Notes under the pieces: model-generated
The model's database searches: none
What the model saw: the letters and a program-made list of their open reading frames with translations, nothing else
Told to the model about the DNA's origin: nothing
Position numbers and translations under genes: made by a program
In this document: positions 31,682-33,616 of the stretch, piece by piece
Numbering within the stretch: the stretch's first letter is position 1
Layout: each line of letters begins with the position of its first letter
Assembly: GCA_016930075.1 (NCBI GenBank)
Contig: JAFGHS010000111.1
Span: 1-33,616, forward strand
Direction: 5' to 3'
Source of the DNA: Deltaproteobacteria bacterium
GTDB lineage: Bacteria > Desulfobacterota > Syntrophia > Syntrophales > JAFGHS01
DNA: 33,616 bases

Positions 31682-31783
31682 ATGCTGAATGATTCTCATG
31701 TGTTCTACACATGTCATGGAAAAGGGTGCTACCATCATCGGTCTATGCGGGCTTGCCGAATTCCGCACAAGGGCGATGACTGA
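31682..31783 (+). CDS. 33-residue Cys/His-rich microprotein
   Basis: A GAAGGAAAT site precedes ATG 31682, and the frame runs 33 codons to TGA 31781-31783. The peptide contains three Cys and five His in 33 residues (FYTCHGKGCYHHRSMRACR and a last His near the end), suggesting a small metal-binding knuckle. Many mobile elements encode short zinc-finger-like peptides. Because it is so short it could be chance, but the ribosome site and composition support it. Confidence 0.42.
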   Translation: MLNDSHVFYTCHGKGCYHHRSMRACRIPHKGDD

Positions 31784-31841
31784 TAAAAGAATAAAAATAG
31801 CATGATTTTAATATTTTAAGCGAATTTGGAGGTAATAAAAA

Positions 31842-32003
31842 ATGAGTATAAAAGATGATCAAAAAGTGAGAGTAACAACTTTATTGACTCAGCACGAAAA
31901 AGAAGCATTGGAGAAAAAGGCTTGGAGATCGGGCCGGACAATGTCTTCTTATCTGCGGTATCTTGTGAATGAAGATATCGGCGACGATTATGACGACGAT
32001 TAA
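31842..32003 (+). CDS. 53-residue ribbon-helix-helix protein
   Basis: TTTGGAGG lies 9 nt before ATG 31842. The protein has a strand (VRVTTLLT) and two helices (QHEKEALEKKAWRSGRTMSSYLRYLVNEDI), the pattern of small CopG/MobC-like DNA-binding proteins, with an acidic Asp-rich tail. No toxin gene of the usual type follows, so it is more likely a regulator or an accessory DNA-binding protein of the element than an antitoxin. Confidence 0.68.
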   Translation: MSIKDDQKVRVTTLLTQHEKEALEKKAWRSGRTMSSYLRYLVNEDIGDDYDDD

Positions 32004-32115
32004 ACGGCTGATGGTTTAAAAGATCAGATCCGGACAAGAAGTAATATTTGTCTTTTTATCCCATTGCGCCTAAAATGATTTCATCTTGAACAAAATATCA
32101 AAGGAGGTGCCTATT

Positions 32116-32778
32116 ATGCCTGGTTATAGATGGGGCAGTAATCCGCCACCGGATTGGATAGCTCCAGAGGGACTGCTATTAATGCGATGGCGCAGGGACT
32201 TAATGATTCCAGAGATAAGAAGTACTTTGGGATTCGATACCTCATTTGATGGAAGGATGTACGAGTGGATACGGGATATTTTATTAAATCGTGGAAAGTC
32301 TGAAAAAGAAATTAAGGCAATGTTGCGCGAAGTCGAGGCGCGGGCGGAGAAAGAAGTTAAGCCAGAAGAGGATGATGAGTGGAGAAGTCTCCTCGTTGGG
32401 GAAAAGGTTGCTATCATTTGGGCAGAAAAACTATGGGACGAAGAACCTGAAAAAATAGCTGTGTTTGAAGACGTCACACGGACTTGGAAATATATCCTGC
32501 GAGTAATGGCGGGTGACTCCTGGTATAAGAATAAGAAGAAACCAGCGACACAGAAGGCGCCGGGAGATGCCCCACAACCTAAACGTTCCTGGTATGATTT
32601 TTATTATTTGTCGTATTCTAAATTGACTGCGGAAGAAATTGATAGGCTGCTTATTGAAGCAGGCCCGACCAATGAAGAACGACTTGAGTTTGAAGAACAA
32701 CAACGGGAGAAAGCAAAAAACAAAAAAACTTTTCAAGAGGCTGTTGATGAATTGAGCAACTTTTTTGACGATGATTAA
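32116..32778 (+). CDS. Uncharacterised cargo protein, 220 residues
   Basis: AAAGGAGGTG precedes ATG 32116, preferred over an in-frame TTG at 32086 that would place the ribosome site inside the gene. The protein begins PGYRWGSNPPPDWIAPEGLLLMRWRRD and is strongly charged, with long helices (EKEIKAMLREVEARAEKEV). A Trp-rich middle and an acidic coiled C terminus (NEERLEFEEQQREKAKNKKTFQEAVDELSNFFDDD) follow. No signal peptide, membrane segment or catalytic motif is seen. It is a lone cargo gene whose function cannot be inferred. Confidence 0.62.
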   Translation: MPGYRWGSNPPPDWIAPEGLLLMRWRRDLMIPEIRSTLGFDTSFDGRMYEWIRDILLNRGKSEKEIKAMLREVEARAEKEVKPEEDDEWRSLLVGEKVAIIWAEKLWDEEPEKIAVFEDVTRTWKYILRVMAGDSWYKNKKKPATQKAPGDAPQPKRSWYDFYYLSYSKLTAEEIDRLLIEAGPTNEERLEFEEQQREKAKNKKTFQEAVDELSNFFDDD

Positions 32779-32820
32779 TTTGCAAAAATGCCAACATAGC
32801 AATGGTTGACGTATCGCTTA

Positions 32821-32964
32821 TTAATGTCCCTCTCTTTCAATAAAGTATCCCGCTACTATTGCAACGATGCCCCAAAATCCTATTGTATAGTTACCAGCCC
32901 CTTCAACAGTTGCCATAACCATACCCATTCCAACAAGCATCAGTATAAATCCGAATTTTTGCAT
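32821..32964 (-). CDS. 47-residue membrane peptide
   Basis: The minus-strand frame from ATG 32964 to TAA 32821 encodes two hydrophobic stretches, FGFILMLVGMGMVMATV and YTIGFWGIVAIVAGYFI, around a short polar turn, with ends QK and EREGH. This is the layout of a two-helix inner-membrane peptide. No clear ribosome site is present (AAAAGAG 17 nt upstream). It follows the 166-residue gene on the same strand by 38 bp, so they may be one operon. Confidence 0.5.
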   Translation of the reverse strand: MQKFGFILMLVGMGMVMATVEGAGNYTIGFWGIVAIVAGYFIEREGH

Positions 32965-33002
32965 TTGTTAACAAGATACTCTTTTGATGCCGCTTTACAC
33001 AA

Positions 33003-33503
33003 TTATTGTTTAGGTGAGTCGTAAACAAGCCAACTGTATTTTCCTTCATCCGAGGTAATAAAAAAAGGGCCGTGTTTATACGTTGCCCGAAATAATCTTT
33101 TTTCATAATATGGTTTTAACTTGCTAAGTTTATTATCAAGATAGGACAACTTTTTATCTGCATCGGTTATGTAACGGAAGGTTTCATCAATTTGAGTTAG
33201 GGAACTGACATATCGATGCAATGCAATAATATACATCTCTCTTTGCTGCCGTATAGTATAATAGCCTGGAGTTGGACACCAAGGTCCTACCTCATGGGAT
33301 TTAGGGATACTTATTTTTTTAAAATGCATTATTTCGTACATCATTGAAAAGAATTCATTTTTTGTTTTGCTTCTAATCATATATGATTTGCCCGCCTCAA
33401 ATATACCGGTTTCTTCGTACCTGTAAGATAGTTGAAGATAAATTAAATGATTTTCTTCGTCATCTGGGTGTTGGATGTAGCATCTGAAGATAAAACCAAA
33501 CAT
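33003..33503 (-). CDS. Uncharacterised 166-residue protein
   Basis: The protein starts FGFIFRCYIQHPDDEENHLIYLQLSYRYEE. It is rich in Tyr and charged residues, with a helical segment near the C-terminal third (ETFRYITDADKKLSYLDNKLSKL) and a final beta-like end. It has no signal peptide, and five Cys/His are scattered without a pattern. The upstream ribosome site is weak (AAGGAATAAGTA). It is convergent with the 220-residue gene and in tandem with the 47-residue membrane peptide. I do not recognise it. Confidence 0.55.
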   Translation of the reverse strand: MFGFIFRCYIQHPDDEENHLIYLQLSYRYEETGIFEAGKSYMIRSKTKNEFFSMMYEIMHFKKISIPKSHEVGPWCPTPGYYTIRQQREMYIIALHRYVSSLTQIDETFRYITDADKKLSYLDNKLSKLKPYYEKRLFRATYKHGPFFITSDEGKYSWLVYDSPKQ

Positions 33504-33534
33504 TACTTATTCCTTTAATAACTTAGGTTGTGTT

Positions 33535-33616
33535 AGCAGCGGTGTTAATGTCCCCCCTTTGAGCGATGAGAACTGCCCCCCGGGGGCGGGTTAAGTTGTC
33601 GGTAAGGCGCAGAAGA
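33535..33616. mobile_element. Possible insertion-sequence end at the window edge
   Basis: The sequence changes sharply here from AT-rich to GC-rich. TGTTAATGTCCCCCC followed by GAACTGCCCCCCGGGGG resembles the TGT...CCC terminal and subterminal repeats of IS21-like elements, in style like those at 17091-17245. No transposase is visible within the remaining 80 bp, so this is only a suggestion. Confidence 0.3.

Noticed and set aside
31842-32003. Ribbon-helix-helix protein as an antitoxin of a TA pair
   Set aside because: No small RelE-, PIN- or MazF-like gene follows; the next gene is a 220-residue charged protein 112 bp away.

Overview
The window looks like a chromosomal segment of an anaerobic Deltaproteobacterium (Desulfobacterota, perhaps near the Syntrophales). 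This is an inference from a selenocysteine tRNA, the style of the dispersed repeats and the mix of metabolic genes; no marker gene fixes the taxon. It begins inside tRNA-Sec (selC), a frequent integration hotspot, and falls into four blocks.

Block 1 (1-17.3 kb) is a defence and toxin-antitoxin island directly after selC. A MITE-like inverted repeat is followed by a ribbon-helix-helix/RelE-ParE pair, a decayed DUF6088 (AbiEi-like) gene, and two different AbiEi/AbiEii type IV modules placed head to head. Next is a tightly overlapped operon: RadC-like JAMM protein, type I restriction HsdR, HsdM and HsdS, an AAA ATPase and a TIGR02646-type HNH nuclease. The last two resemble a Septu (PtuA/PtuB) pair joined to the restriction operon by start/stop overlaps. 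Downstream are a zinc-ribbon RES-domain protein, an uncharacterised protein with a DPDIG motif, and the N-terminal domain of an McrB-like protein cut off by an insertion-sequence end.

Block 2 (17.3-26.1 kb) is ordinary chromosome with scars. It holds a polytopic GT-C-like membrane protein, a flavodoxin-like FMN reductase, a class C beta-lactamase-like serine hydrolase, a COG2509-type FAD dehydrogenase, a Yip1-family membrane protein with a 28-residue repeat tail, an enoyl-CoA hydratase and two small unknown proteins. A perfect 25-bp inverted repeat brackets the hydratase and one unknown gene. A truncated prevent-host-death antitoxin sits at the island/chromosome junction.

Block 3 (26.1-31.4 kb) is the integrase-proximal end of an integrated mobile element. 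The 3' half of a tRNA-Met(CAT), with its terminator, marks the attachment site. A tyrosine integrase follows, then small unknown genes, an AlpA-like DNA-binding protein, a split primase (PriCT-like protein plus RepB-like primase), a RepA/RecA-like AAA ATPase, and a 220-bp array of 13 TTGAC boxes that looks like a replication origin or RepA-binding region.

Block 4 (31.4-33.6 kb) is element cargo: small, mostly unrecognised proteins, including a 33-residue Cys/His-rich peptide, a 53-residue ribbon-helix-helix protein and a 47-residue membrane peptide that are too short for routine ORF calling. The far end of the element, expected to carry the intact tRNA-Met, lies beyond the window.
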